A stretch of DNA of 64,000 nt from Micromonospora sp. WMMD882. Its GTDB lineage: Bacteria > Actinomycetota > Actinomycetes > Mycobacteriales > Micromonosporaceae. Under the pieces are notes generated by a model. The model made no database searches. It was not told the origin of the DNA and saw only the letters and a list, made by a program, of their open reading frames with translations. Within the stretch, counting starts at the first letter, position 1, and each line of letters begins with the position of its first letter. This document shows, piece after piece, positions 19,697 to 35,315 of the stretch. The stretch lies in the NCBI RefSeq assembly GCF_027497255.1, contig NZ_CP114903.1, forward strand, positions 1,178,001 to 1,242,000. Direction: 5' to 3'. The position numbers and the translations under genes are program-made.

Positions 19697-20944
19697 ATGC
19701 GGGTAGGCATCGAGAAGCTGAATCTGTACGGCGGTCGCGCGTACCTGTCGATCGCCGACCTCGCCTCGGCGCGCGGCAACAACCTGGCCGAGCTGGAACG
19801 CCGCCAGATGGTGCCGTACGAGTCCCGGTCGATCATCCCCCCGTACGAGGACCCGGTGACCCTCGCGGTCAACGCCGCCGAACGGCTGCTCACCGACGAC
19901 GACCGGGAGCAGATCGAGCTGGTGGTGGTGGCCACCGAGTCCGCCGTGGACTTCGGCAAACCCATCTCCACCTGGGTGCAGCGGCACAGCCGGCTGCCCG
20001 CGCACAGCCGCAACTTCGAGGTCAAGCACATGTGCTACGGCGGCACGGCCGCGCTGCGGGTCGCCGCGTCCTGGGTCGCCTCCGGCGTGCGCCCCGGCAG
20101 GAAGGCCCTGGTGATCAACAGCGATCTCAGCCGCACCCGCAACCACGTGCAGACCGAGGACGACGACCTGGGCGAGCTGATGGCCGGCGGCAGCGCGGTG
20201 GCGATGCTGGTCAGCGCCGAGCCGACCGTGTTCGAGCTGGAGCTGGAGAAGGCCGGTTACTGGACCAACGAGCTGTCCGACGCGCTGCGCCCCAACTCCC
20301 GTACCGAGATCATCACCGGGCAGACCAGCTTCTACTCGTACCTGGACGCGCTGGAGGAGACGTACGAGCGGTACGAGCAGCTCGTCGGCGAGATCGACTT
20401 CGACACGTACTTCCGGAAGAACATCTACCACGCGCCGTTCCCCGGCATGACCAGGGTCGCCCACCGGACCCTGCTCAACCGGATCGGCGGCTACGACAAG
20501 GCCGCCGTCGAGGCGAGCTGGCGGGAGCGGGTCGCCGAGAGCACCCACTTCGCCCGCCGGATCGGCAGCGCGTACGGCGCGTCCACGTTCATCTGCCTGC
20601 TCGGCATGCTGCACGCCGGCAGCGGCTTCACCACCGGGGACCGGTTCTCCGTGTTCGCGTACGGCTCCGGCTGTCAGGCCGAGTTCTACAGCGGCCTGGT
20701 CGGCGCCGACGCGCAGGCGTACGTGCGGGGTCTCGACCTGGACGCGCACCTGGACTCCCGGGTCCGGCTCGGCGTCGAGCAGTACGAGCAGATCGAGAAG
20801 GCCTGCGAGTCCAACATCGACGAACGCAGCTACCAGCCGCTGACCCAGGACGTCGGCGACCTGTACGCGCAGCGCTACGCCGGTCAGCGGCTGCTCGTCC
20901 TGGAGGGCGTCCGCGACTACCACCGCCACTACACGTGGAGCTGA
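19697..20944 (+). CDS. HMG-CoA-synthase-like beta-branching enzyme (HCS)
   Basis: Protein of 415 residues in the HMG-CoA synthase family. In polyketide pathways HCS joins the acyl group of a donor ACP to the beta-keto carbon of an ACP-bound intermediate, starting an alkyl branch. The family catalytic triad is visible: Glu81 (VVATESAVDFG), Cys113 (HMCYGG) and His245 (NIYHAPFPG), at almost the spacing of bacterial HMG-CoA synthases. The ATG at 19697 has GAGGAG about 9 nt upstream. It sits inside an ECH2-HCS-ECH1-ECH2-ACP block. Mevalonate-pathway HMG-CoA synthase is the alternative, but no other mevalonate gene is present and the neighbours are cassette partners, so a role in beta-branching is much more likely. 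Confidence 0.93.
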   Translation: MRVGIEKLNLYGGRAYLSIADLASARGNNLAELERRQMVPYESRSIIPPYEDPVTLAVNAAERLLTDDDREQIELVVVATESAVDFGKPISTWVQRHSRLPAHSRNFEVKHMCYGGTAALRVAASWVASGVRPGRKALVINSDLSRTRNHVQTEDDDLGELMAGGSAVAMLVSAEPTVFELELEKAGYWTNELSDALRPNSRTEIITGQTSFYSYLDALEETYERYEQLVGEIDFDTYFRKNIYHAPFPGMTRVAHRTLLNRIGGYDKAAVEASWRERVAESTHFARRIGSAYGASTFICLLGMLHAGSGFTTGDRFSVFAYGSGCQAEFYSGLVGADAQAYVRGLDLDAHLDSRVRLGVEQYEQIEKACESNIDERSYQPLTQDVGDLYAQRYAGQRLLVLEGVRDYHRHYTWS

Positions 20945-20949
20945 CCGTC

Positions 20950-21759
20950 ATGGACCGCGCGGTGCGCGTCGAGATGGCCGACGGCGTCTGCTTCGTCACG
21001 CTCGTCGCGGCGGCCAACGGCAACGCCATCAACTTCGACCTGATCGACGGCCTGGAGGAGGCCCTCGACGCGGTGGACGCCGACCCGGCCTGCCGGGCGC
21101 TGGTGCTCACCGCCGAGGGGGACACGTTCTGCCGGGGTCTCGACCTGGAGGCGTTCTTCGTCCACGGCCGGCTGCCCGACCGCGACCAGTTGCGCCGGCT
21201 GCCGGCCTGCCTGGCCCGGCTGCGCCGCGCCCGGGTGCCGGTGCTCGCCGTCGCCGACGGCGAGGCCATGGGCGGCGGCGTCGGCCTGCTCGCCGCCTGC
21301 GACCTGGTGCTGGGCGCCCCGAACGCCCGGTTCATGCTCTCCGAGCCGATCGTCGGGCTGGTGCCGGCCACCATCGTGCCGTTCCTGCTGCTGCGCGTCG
21401 GCCCGGCCCGACTGCGGGCGATGACCCTGAGCACCCGGGGAGTCGGGGCCGCCGAGGCGCACGTCTACGGCCTGGTCGACGAGCTGGTCACCGGCGGCGT
21501 CGAGGCGGCGCTGCGGGCCCAGCTCCAGCGGATCTTCCGGTCCGCGCCGCAGGCGCTGGCCGAGACCAAGCGCTACTACGACAGGTGCAGCGCCGCCGAC
21601 CTGGACGAGCAGATCGAGACCGGCCTGGACCTGTTCACCGGCTGGCTGGCCCGGCCCGACGTCCGGGACGGGGTCACCGCGTTCGGGGAGGGCTTCGCGC
21701 CGCCGTGGTTCGCACGCTATCGAGGGCGGATGGATGTTCCAGGTCATTCGGGTACGTGA
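20950..21759 (+). CDS. Enoyl-CoA hydratase family protein, ECH1-type dehydratase
   Basis: Crotonase-fold protein of 269 residues, distinct from the two ECH2-like paralogues. Its SEPIVGLVPATIVPFL segment resembles the PksH/MupJ (ECH1) group, which dehydrates the HMG-type ACP intermediate after HCS. GEAMGGGVGLLAACDL forms the second half of the oxyanion-hole region, and FCRGLD occupies the place of the usual CAGxD motif. It follows HCS by 5 bp and its last 26 bp overlap the next gene, so the cassette is tightly co-translated. The ATG at 20950 has only a modest RBS (GGAG about 10 nt upstream). Confidence 0.87.
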   Translation: MDRAVRVEMADGVCFVTLVAAANGNAINFDLIDGLEEALDAVDADPACRALVLTAEGDTFCRGLDLEAFFVHGRLPDRDQLRRLPACLARLRRARVPVLAVADGEAMGGGVGLLAACDLVLGAPNARFMLSEPIVGLVPATIVPFLLLRVGPARLRAMTLSTRGVGAAEAHVYGLVDELVTGGVEAALRAQLQRIFRSAPQALAETKRYYDRCSAADLDEQIETGLDLFTGWLARPDVRDGVTAFGEGFAPPWFARYRGRMDVPGHSGT

Positions 21760-22480
21760 GGTGGAGCCCGGCATCGCCGAGCTGACCCTCGACGACGCCG
21801 AACACGACAACCGGCTCAGCGACCGGCTCTGCGACGAGCTGCTGGCCGCCCTGGCACAGCTCGCCGCCGACCCGACGCTGAAGGTGCTGCTGCTGCGCGG
21901 CCGACCCGACGTGTTCTGCGCCGGTGCCACCATGGACGCGCTGCGCCGGGTGCTGGCCGGCACGCTGCACGTCAAGGACCTGCTGCTGTCCCGCCCCCTG
22001 CTGGACTTCCCGGTGCCGGTCGTCGGCGCGCTGGAGGGCCACGCCGTCGGCGGCGGCCTGGTCCTGGCGCTCTGCTGCGACCTGGTGGTGGCCGCCCGCG
22101 ACCGCCGCTACAGCATGAACTTCGCCCGGATGGGCTTCACCCCGGCGATGGGCACCACCGCGCTGCTGCCCGCCGCCGTGGGGACCGCCACCGCCGCCGA
22201 GATGATCCTGACCGCCCGCTACCACCGGGGCCGCGACCTCGACGGCCGCGCCTTCTTCAACGCCGTCGTCCCGGCCGCCACGGTGTACGAGGTGGCGCTG
22301 GAACACGCCCGACGCATCGCCGAGAAACCCCGTCACGTGCTGGAGCTGACCAAGGAGACCCTGGCCCAGCCGCGACGGCAACTGCTGCGCGAGGCGATGT
22401 CCCGCGAGCACCTCATGCACCGGGTCTGCTTCGGCCGGCCCGAGGTCGCGGACATCGTCGCCGAGACCTACCTCACCTGA
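21734..22480 (+). CDS. Enoyl-CoA hydratase family protein, ECH2-type (second copy)
   Basis: Crotonase-fold protein of 248 residues, paralogous to 18915-19673. It keeps CAGAT, GHAVGGGLVLALCCDL and GFTPAMG, the last being the ECH2-like segment. It is a candidate decarboxylase of the 3-methylglutaconyl-ACP intermediate. Compared with the first copy it has CAGAT for CAGGT and a different helix after it (MDALRRVLAG versus LTMLKEMASG), a region that shapes the active site in crotonases, so the two may differ in activity. The ATG at 21734 has GAGGG 7 nt upstream and lies within the end of the ECH1 gene. Confidence 0.85.
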   Translation: MFQVIRVREVEPGIAELTLDDAEHDNRLSDRLCDELLAALAQLAADPTLKVLLLRGRPDVFCAGATMDALRRVLAGTLHVKDLLLSRPLLDFPVPVVGALEGHAVGGGLVLALCCDLVVAARDRRYSMNFARMGFTPAMGTTALLPAAVGTATAAEMILTARYHRGRDLDGRAFFNAVVPAATVYEVALEHARRIAEKPRHVLELTKETLAQPRRQLLREAMSREHLMHRVCFGRPEVADIVAETYLT

Positions 22481-22512
22481 CAGCACGACCCCACCGAGAA
22501 AGCGAGCGAGAC

Positions 22513-22761
22513 ATGGACCGTCAACACGTCGTGGACGTGGTCACCAAGCACATCCGGCTCAACGCCGAGGACCTGGACGACAAGCCGATCGACACCGCCC
22601 GGTCGATGAAGGAGTTCGGCCTCGGCAGTCTCGACATCGTCGAGATCGTGTCGGCCTCGATGCGGGAGCTGAAGATCCGGGTGCCCCGTACCGAGCTGGC
22701 GAACCTGTCCAACATCGACGAACTCGTCGACCTGTTCCTGAAGGTCAAGCAGGAGCAGTAG
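22513..22761 (+). CDS. Free-standing acyl carrier protein (donor ACP of the cassette)
   Basis: Discrete ACP of 82 residues with the phosphopantetheine site at Ser39 (GLGSLDIVEIV). Sequence and position fit the donor ACP of HCS cassettes, which carries the acetyl (or propionyl) group that HCS transfers. It is unlike the module ACPs, which have DSLMxxEL. It lies 32 bp after the second ECH2 and about 30 bp before PKS-4. The cassette has no Ser- or Gln-type decarboxylating KS, so how the donor acyl group is formed is open. The KS-AT protein PKS-3 is the nearest candidate to load it. Confidence 0.92.
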   Translation: MDRQHVVDVVTKHIRLNAEDLDDKPIDTARSMKEFGLGSLDIVEIVSASMRELKIRVPRTELANLSNIDELVDLFLKVKQEQ

Positions 22762-22790
22762 GCACATCTCGCGAGGAAGGGTTGCCCCCC

Positions 22791-29717
<6,927 letters not shown>

Positions 29718-32700
29718 ATGAGTGACATCCAGGAGAGGCTGGCGAACCTGCCGCCCAAGCGCCTCGCGTTGCTCGTCCTCGACCTGCAGAAGCGTCTGGA
29801 AGCCCAGAAACGCGCCACGCCCGAGCCGATCGCGGTGGTCGGGTTGGGGTGTCGGTTGCCGGGTGGGGTGGAGTCTGTTGCGGGTTTCTGGGAGGTGTTG
29901 TCGGGGGGTGTGGAGTCGGTTGGTGTGGTGCCGGGGGATCGGTGGGATGTGGAGGGGTTTTTTGATGCTGATCCGGAGGTGGTGGGTCGGTCGTATACGC
30001 GGGCTGGTCATTTTGTGTCGGGGGTGGATGGTTTTGATGCGGGGTTTTTTGGGGTGTCGCCTCGTGAGGCGGTGAGTTTGGATCCGCAGCAGCGGTTGTT
30101 GTTGGAGGTGGCGTGGGAGGCGTTGGAGGATGCTGGTGTGGTGCCGGAGCGGTTGCGGGGCACCCGCACCGGCGTCTTCGTCGGCATCGGCACCGACGAC
30201 TACTCGCTCATGTTGCGTTCGGCCGACCCGGCCACCCTGGACGCCTACACCGGCACCGGCAACGCCTTCAGCGTCGCGGCCGGCCGGGTGTCGTACCTGC
30301 TGGGGTTGCAGGGGCCGAGCATGGCGGTGGACACGGCGTGTTCGTCGTCGTTGGTGGCGGTGCATCTGGCGGTGCGGAGTCTGCGCTCCGGTGAGTCCGA
30401 CCTCGCCCTCGCCGCCGGCGTCCACCTGATGCTCGCCCCCGAGGGCACCATCTACCTCTCCCGTACGAAAGCCCTGTCGCCGGATGGTCGTTGTAAGACG
30501 TTCGACGCGTCGGCTGATGGTTACGGGCGGGGTGAGGGTTGTGGGGTGGTGGTGTTGAAGCGGTTGTCGGATGCGCGTCGTGATGGTGATCGGGTTCTCG
30601 CCGTGGTGCGGGGCACGGCGGTGAATCATGATGGTCCGAGTTCTGGTCTGACGGTGCCGAATGGTGTGGCGCAGCAGGCGTTGGTGCGGGCGGCGTTGGC
30701 GGATGCGGGTGTCGAGCCGGCTGATGTGGATTATGTGGAGGCGCACGGGACCGGCACCCCGCTCGGTGACCCGATCGAGGTCGACGCGCTGGCCGCCACC
30801 GTCGGCCGGGGCCGGCCGGTCGATCGTCCGGTGTTGGTGGGTTCGGTGAAGACGAACATCGGGCATCTGGAGGCTGCCGCCGGGGTGGCGGGTCTGATCA
30901 AGTTGGTGTTGGCGTTGCGGCACGAGCAGGTGCCGCCGCATCTGCACTTCCGCACCCCGAACCCGCACATCCCCTGGGACCGCATCCCGATCGAGGTCGC
31001 CACCGGAGGCCGGCCCTGGCCGCGCGGCGAGAAGCCCCGCGTCGGAGGTGTCAGCTCGTTCGGGATGAGCGGCACCAACGCGCACGTGGTCGTGGCGGAG
31101 GCACCCGAGGCGGAGATGCCGGCTGTCGAGGCGGCCGGCCCGGCACGGTCGGCGTACGTGTTGCCGTTGTCGGCGCGGGATGAGGTGGCGTTGCGGGTGT
31201 TGGCGCAGCGGTATGTGGATTTGTTGGATAGGCCGGGTGGGCCTGCTTGGGGTGTGGTGTGTGCGGGTGCGGCGGTGACGCGTTCGCGTTTTGGGTGTCG
31301 GTTGGCGGTGGTGGCGTCTGATGTGGTGGAGGGGGTGTCGCGTTTGCGGGGGTGGTTGGCGGGTGAGGCGGATCCTCGTTTCGTGGTGTCGGGTGTGGTG
31401 GTGCCGGGTTCGGGGGTGCGGGTGGGGTGGTTGTTTACGGGTCAGGGTGCGCAGTATGTGGGTATGGCGCGTGGGTTGTATGAGTCGGTGTCGGTGTTTC
31501 GGGTGGAGTTGGATCGGTGTGCGGCGGTGTTGGATGTGGAGTTGGGTCGGTCGTTGTTGGAGGTGTTGTTTTCGTCGGGTGATGATGCGTCGGTTTTGGA
31601 TGGGACGGGTTTTACGCAGCCGGTGTTGTTTGCGGTGGAGTGGGCTTTGGCGGCGGTGTGGCGGTCGTGGGGTGTGGTGCCGGATGTGGTGGGGGGTCAT
31701 AGTGTGGGTGAGTTGGTGGCGGCGTGTGTGGCGGGTGTGTTGTCGGTGGAGGATGGGTTGCGTTTGGTGGTGGCGCGGGCTGGTTTGATGCAGGGGTTGC
31801 CGTCGGGTGGGGGGATGGTGGCGGTGGCTTTGTCGGAGGATGCGGTGTTGCCGTTGTTGGTGGGTTCGGGTGTGGTGGTGGCGGCGGTGAATAGTCCGGT
31901 GGAGACGGTGGTGGCGGGTTCGGTTGAGGCGTTGGATGTGTTGCGGGGGCGGTTGGCGGTGGATGGGGTGAAGTCGTCGGTGTTGCGGGTGTCGCATGCG
32001 TTTCATTCGCCGTTGATGGAGCCGATGGTGTCGGCGTTTCGGGATGTTGCTGGTTCGGTGGAGTTTCGGCGGCCGGAGCGGACGGTGGTGTCGGGTGTGA
32101 CTGGTGCGGTGGCTGATGGGTCGATGGGGTCGGCGGATTATTGGGTGGGGCATGTGTTGGCGCCGGTGCGGTTTGCTGATGGTGTGCGGGCGTTGGTGGG
32201 TGAGGGTTGTTCGGTGGTGCAGGAGATTGGTCCGCATCCGGTGTTGTTGGCGTCGGCGCGGCTGTGTGTGGATGACGATGGTGGGGTGTTGTGGTTGCCG
32301 TCGTTGCGGCGTGGTCGTGATGACTGGCGGCAGATGATGACGGCGGTGGCGAATCTTTTTGTGCGGGGTGTGGAGTTGGATTGGGTGGCGGTGACGGCGG
32401 GGGTTCCGTCCCGGGTGGTGGATCTGCCGACGTACCCGTTCCAACGCCAACGCTACTGGTCTCCGGCGGCCACCCGGCAGGCCCGGGAGCCCGTCGCCCG
32501 CGACGACCACCCGCTGCTGGGCCGGCGGCTCTCCTCGCCCGCGATCACCGGCACCGTGCACGAGACGACGCTCAACCCGGCCGCCCACCCGCTGCTGACC
32601 GAACACCGCATCTACGGCCAGATCGTGGTGCCCGGCGCTCACCACCTGGTGATGCTGGCCGCCGCGATCGACGGCCGGCACGCCGCGCCCGCCCTGACGG

Positions 32701-35315
32701 ACGTCGTCTTCCCGCAGCCGATGCTGCTCGACCCCGGACAGGACCGGACGGTGCAGGTCGTCCTCGACGCGTCGGCCGACCAGAGCGGGACGATCCAACT
32801 GGTCAGCCGGAACACCGACGAGCCGGACTGGACCGTCCACGCCACCGGCTCGTACGACGACACCCCGACCGGCGGCGACGACACCCCGACGGACGGCGAC
32901 GACGCGCACGAGACGCCGGCCGACATCCAGCGGCGCTGCGCCCCCGACCCGGAACACGTCGACTGGTTCTACCAGACCGGCTGGCGCGACGGCCTGGAAC
33001 TGGAGGCCGGTTTCCGCTGGCAGAGCCGCATCTGGCGACGCGACGGCGAGGCGCTCTGCCAGATGCGGCAGGCGCAGGACACCGACCGGCACGACCGGTA
33101 CGTCCTGCACCCGGGTCTGGTCGACGCCAGCTTCCAGATCGTCGGCGCGGCGCTGCCGGCCAGCGGCCAGGAATTCGCCGTGTACGTGCCGTTGGGCGTG
33201 GACCGCTTCCGCCTGCGCCGGGGCGCTGACGGGCCGATCTGGGGCCACGCCCGACTCCGACCCGGTAGCCGACCCGACGACGAGACCCTCACCGCCGACG
33301 TCTGGCTGATCGACGACGACGGTCGGATCGTCGCCGAATCCCAGGGGCTGCGACTCAAACGCGCCGAACGCTCCGCCCTGCTGCGCGCCGGACGCTCCCG
33401 TACCCCCGGGCTGTTCCACCAGGTGCGCTGGCAGCCCCGGCCGCTGCCGGCCGCCGGCCCGGACACCCCCGGCCGGTGGCTGGTCTGCGCCGACCCGTCC
33501 GACAGCACGGCGGCCCTGCTCACCGAACAGCTCCGGGTACGGGGGCAGGAGGTCGTCCTGATCCACCCGGAGCTGCCCGACGGCGGGCCCGACCTGGCCA
33601 CCCTGCTCGACGCGACCACCGTCGACGCCACGCCCGCCTGGCGGGGCGCCGTCCTGCTCTGCGCGGCTGACCCGACCGGCGTCGAGCCCGAACCGGCCGA
33701 CCTCACCGCCCGGCAGGACCGGACGTTGCGCACGGCGCTGCGTCTGCTCCGCGGGCTGGCCACCGTGACCGGCGGTGACACCCCGCCGCGGCTGCGTCTG
33801 GTCACCCGGGGCGCGTGCGCCACCACCGCCGGAGCGCCGGTCACGGTGACCCAGACCGCCCTGTGGGGGCTGGGCAACGTCGTCGAGCTGGAGCACCCCG
33901 AACTGTGGGGCGGCCAGGTCGACCTGGCGCCGGACGCCGACGCCACCGACGCCGTACCGGCCCTGGTCGGTGAGCTGCTCGCCCCGCCCACCGGCGACCG
34001 GATCGCGGTACGGGGCGCCGAACGGCTGGTCGCCGGCCTCGTGCCGTCTTCGGACGCCCCGCCGACGGGACCGGCGGTGACCGTCGACGCCGACGGGACG
34101 TACCTGGTCACCGGTGGCCTCGGGGCGCTCGGCCTGACCGTCGCCGACTGGCTGGTGACGCGCGGCGCCCGGCGCCTGCTCCTGGTGGGCCGGCGGGCGC
34201 CGGCCGGCGCGACGCTGACCGCGCTCGACGACCTGCGCCGCTCGGGCGCCGAGGTCACGGTGGCGTCGGTCGACGTCGCCCGACCCGACGAGGTGGCCGG
34301 GCTGGTCGCGGCGATCCCGGCCGACCGGCCGCTGCGGGGCGTGGTCCACGCGGCCGGAGTCCTGGCCGACGGCGTGCTGCTCCAGCAGACCTGGACGGAC
34401 TTCGCCCGGGTGCTGGCCCCCAAGGTCGACGGCGGATGGAACCTGCACCGCGCCACCCGGGACCTGCCGCTGGACTTCTTCGTGCTGTTCTCCTCGGCGG
34501 CGTCCCTGCTGGGCACCACCGGCCAGGCCAACTACGCCGCTGCCAACGCGTTCCTCGACGGGCTCGCCCACCACCGCCGGTCCCGGGGCCTGCCGGCGGT
34601 CAGCGTGAACTGGGGGCCGTGGACCGAAGCCGGGATGGCCGCCCGCGCCGGCCAGGCCGACGGGCGGTGGGCCGCGCAGGGCATCGGCGGGATCAGCCCC
34701 GAGCAGGGGATCGAGGCGCTGGAGCAGATCCTGCGGACCGACCTGGCGCAGGTGGGCGTCCTGCCGGTTACCTGGCCGACCTACCTGCGAGGGTTCGCGC
34801 CGGGAGCGGAGCCGGCGCTGCTGCGTGAGCTGGGCCGCGCCGTGCGAACCTCCGGCCCACGTGCCGCCGACCCGACCCCGCCGGAGCTGCTGCCCGACCG
34901 GCTCGCCGCCGTCCCGCCGCAGGACCGCCTGGACCTGCTCCGCCGGCACGTGCGGGACCAGGTGGTCGGGGTGCTCGGTCTGCCGGCGACGTACCACCTG
35001 GAGCCCCGGCAGAAGCTCTTCGAGATCGGCCTCGACTCGCTGATGGCCGTCGAGCTGAAGAACAACCTCCAGCACCAACTCGGCCGCACGCTGCCCGCCA
35101 CGGTCGTCTTCGAGTACCCGACCGTCGAAGCGCTCACCGAATACCTGGCCGGGGACGTCCTGGCCCTGGAGACCACGACACCGGACCCACCGGCCCCGGA
35201 GCCGACCAGCCGGGCCACGGAGACCGCCGAACGGCTCAAGGACCTCTCCGAGGACGCCCTGGAAGACCTGTTGGCGAAGAAACTCGCCTCCCTTGCCCAG
35301 CGGAGAAGGAAATGA
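29718..35315 (+). CDS. PKS-5: type I PKS, KS-AT-DH-KR-ACP
   Basis: Single module of 1865 residues. A docking helix (about 1-35) precedes KS about 35-460 (Cys208 in DTACSSS). AT about 570-855 (Ser662, HAFHS, malonyl-type) matches the ATs of PKS-4 and PKS-6 residue for residue. DH from about 930 has His963 in HRIYGQIVVP and Asp1136 in GLVDASFQ. KR from about 1455 has [11 protein letters not shown], catalytic Tyr in GQANYAAAN and LAD in place of LDD. ACP Ser1774. The predicted unit is an unbranched alkene. The ATG at 29718 directly follows the PKS-4 stop, and the gene's own stop overlaps the PKS-6 ATG (ATGA). The N-terminal docking helix and the basic C-terminus (AQRRRK) differ from those of the other proteins. 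Confidence 0.95.
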   Translation: MSDIQERLANLPPKRLALLVLDLQKRLEAQKRATPEPIAVVGLGCRLPGGVESVAGFWEVLSGGVESVGVVPGDRWDVEGFFDADPEVVGRSYTRAGHFVSGVDGFDAGFFGVSPREAVSLDPQQRLLLEVAWEALEDAGVVPERLRGTRTGVFVGIGTDDYSLMLRSADPATLDAYTGTGNAFSVAAGRVSYLLGLQGPSMAVDTACSSSLVAVHLAVRSLRSGESDLALAAGVHLMLAPEGTIYLSRTKALSPDGRCKTFDASADGYGRGEGCGVVVLKRLSDARRDGDRVLAVVRGTAVNHDGPSSGLTVPNGVAQQALVRAALADAGVEPADVDYVEAHGTGTPLGDPIEVDALAATVGRGRPVDRPVLVGSVKTNIGHLEAAAGVAGLIKLVLALRHEQVPPHLHFRTPNPHIPWDRIPIEVATGGRPWPRGEKPRVGGVSSFGMSGTNAHVVVAEAPEAEMPAVEAAGPARSAYVLPLSARDEVALRVLAQRYVDLLDRPGGPAWGVVCAGAAVTRSRFGCRLAVVASDVVEGVSRLRGWLAGEADPRFVVSGVVVPGSGVRVGWLFTGQGAQYVGMARGLYESVSVFRVELDRCAAVLDVELGRSLLEVLFSSGDDASVLDGTGFTQPVLFAVEWALAAVWRSWGVVPDVVGGHSVGELVAACVAGVLSVEDGLRLVVARAGLMQGLPSGGGMVAVALSEDAVLPLLVGSGVVVAAVNSPVETVVAGSVEALDVLRGRLAVDGVKSSVLRVSHAFHSPLMEPMVSAFRDVAGSVEFRRPERTVVSGVTGAVADGSMGSADYWVGHVLAPVRFADGVRALVGEGCSVVQEIGPHPVLLASARLCVDDDGGVLWLPSLRRGRDDWRQMMTAVANLFVRGVELDWVAVTAGVPSRVVDLPTYPFQRQRYWSPAATRQAREPVARDDHPLLGRRLSSPAITGTVHETTLNPAAHPLLTEHRIYGQIVVPGAHHLVMLAAAIDGRHAAPALTDVVFPQPMLLDPGQDRTVQVVLDASADQSGTIQLVSRNTDEPDWTVHATGSYDDTPTGGDDTPTDGDDAHETPADIQRRCAPDPEHVDWFYQTGWRDGLELEAGFRWQSRIWRRDGEALCQMRQAQDTDRHDRYVLHPGLVDASFQIVGAALPASGQEFAVYVPLGVDRFRLRRGADGPIWGHARLRPGSRPDDETLTADVWLIDDDGRIVAESQGLRLKRAERSALLRAGRSRTPGLFHQVRWQPRPLPAAGPDTPGRWLVCADPSDSTAALLTEQLRVRGQEVVLIHPELPDGGPDLATLLDATTVDATPAWRGAVLLCAADPTGVEPEPADLTARQDRTLRTALRLLRGLATVTGGDTPPRLRLVTRGACATTAGAPVTVTQTALWGLGNVVELEHPELWGGQVDLAPDADATDAVPALVGELLAPPTGDRIAVRGAERLVAGLVPSSDAPPTGPAVTVDADGTYLVTGGLGALGLTVADWLVTRGARRLLLVGRRAPAGATLTALDDLRRSGAEVTVASVDVARPDEVAGLVAAIPADRPLRGVVHAAGVLADGVLLQQTWTDFARVLAPKVDGGWNLHRATRDLPLDFFVLFSSAASLLGTTGQANYAAANAFLDGLAHHRRSRGLPAVSVNWGPWTEAGMAARAGQADGRWAAQGIGGISPEQGIEALEQILRTDLAQVGVLPVTWPTYLRGFAPGAEPALLRELGRAVRTSGPRAADPTPPELLPDRLAAVPPQDRLDLLRRHVRDQVVGVLGLPATYHLEPRQKLFEIGLDSLMAVELKNNLQHQLGRTLPATVVFEYPTVEALTEYLAGDVLALETTTPDPPAPEPTSRATETAERLKDLSEDALEDLLAKKLASLAQRRRK
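29822..30185 (+). repeat. KS front-end repeat, copy in PKS-5
   Basis: Matches 25121-25484 over 364 bp at offset 4701, with abrupt loss of identity at both ends (g/c at the left edge, c/a at the right). Confidence 0.9.
30470..30766 (+). repeat. KS mid-region repeat, copy in PKS-5
   Basis: Matches 25772-26068 at offset 4698. The 3-bp difference from the front-end offset shows a codon insertion or deletion in the unique stretch between the two blocks. Confidence 0.85.
30804..30971 (+). repeat. KS C-terminal repeat shared by PKS-5 and PKS-6
   Basis: 168 bp identical to 36401-36568 (offset 5597), covering the [12 protein letters not shown] region of the KS. PKS-4 is different here ([12 protein letters not shown] with C-rich codons), so this patch was shared only between PKS-5 and PKS-6. 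Confidence 0.87.
31158..32461 (+). repeat. Linker-AT repeat, copy 2 (PKS-5)
   Basis: About 1304 bp matching 26448-27749 and 36743-38046. The left edge is at [11 protein letters not shown], shorter than the PKS-4/PKS-6 match, because the last part of the PKS-5 KS has native C-rich codons. Confidence 0.93.

Noticed and set aside
19697..20944. Mevalonate-pathway HMG-CoA synthase
   Set aside because: No other mevalonate genes nearby; immediate neighbours are ECH1, ECH2 and donor ACP of a beta-branching cassette.
22782..22790. TTG start for PKS-4
   Set aside because: It sits 1 nt from the RBS; ATG 22791 with better spacing encodes the same KS start.
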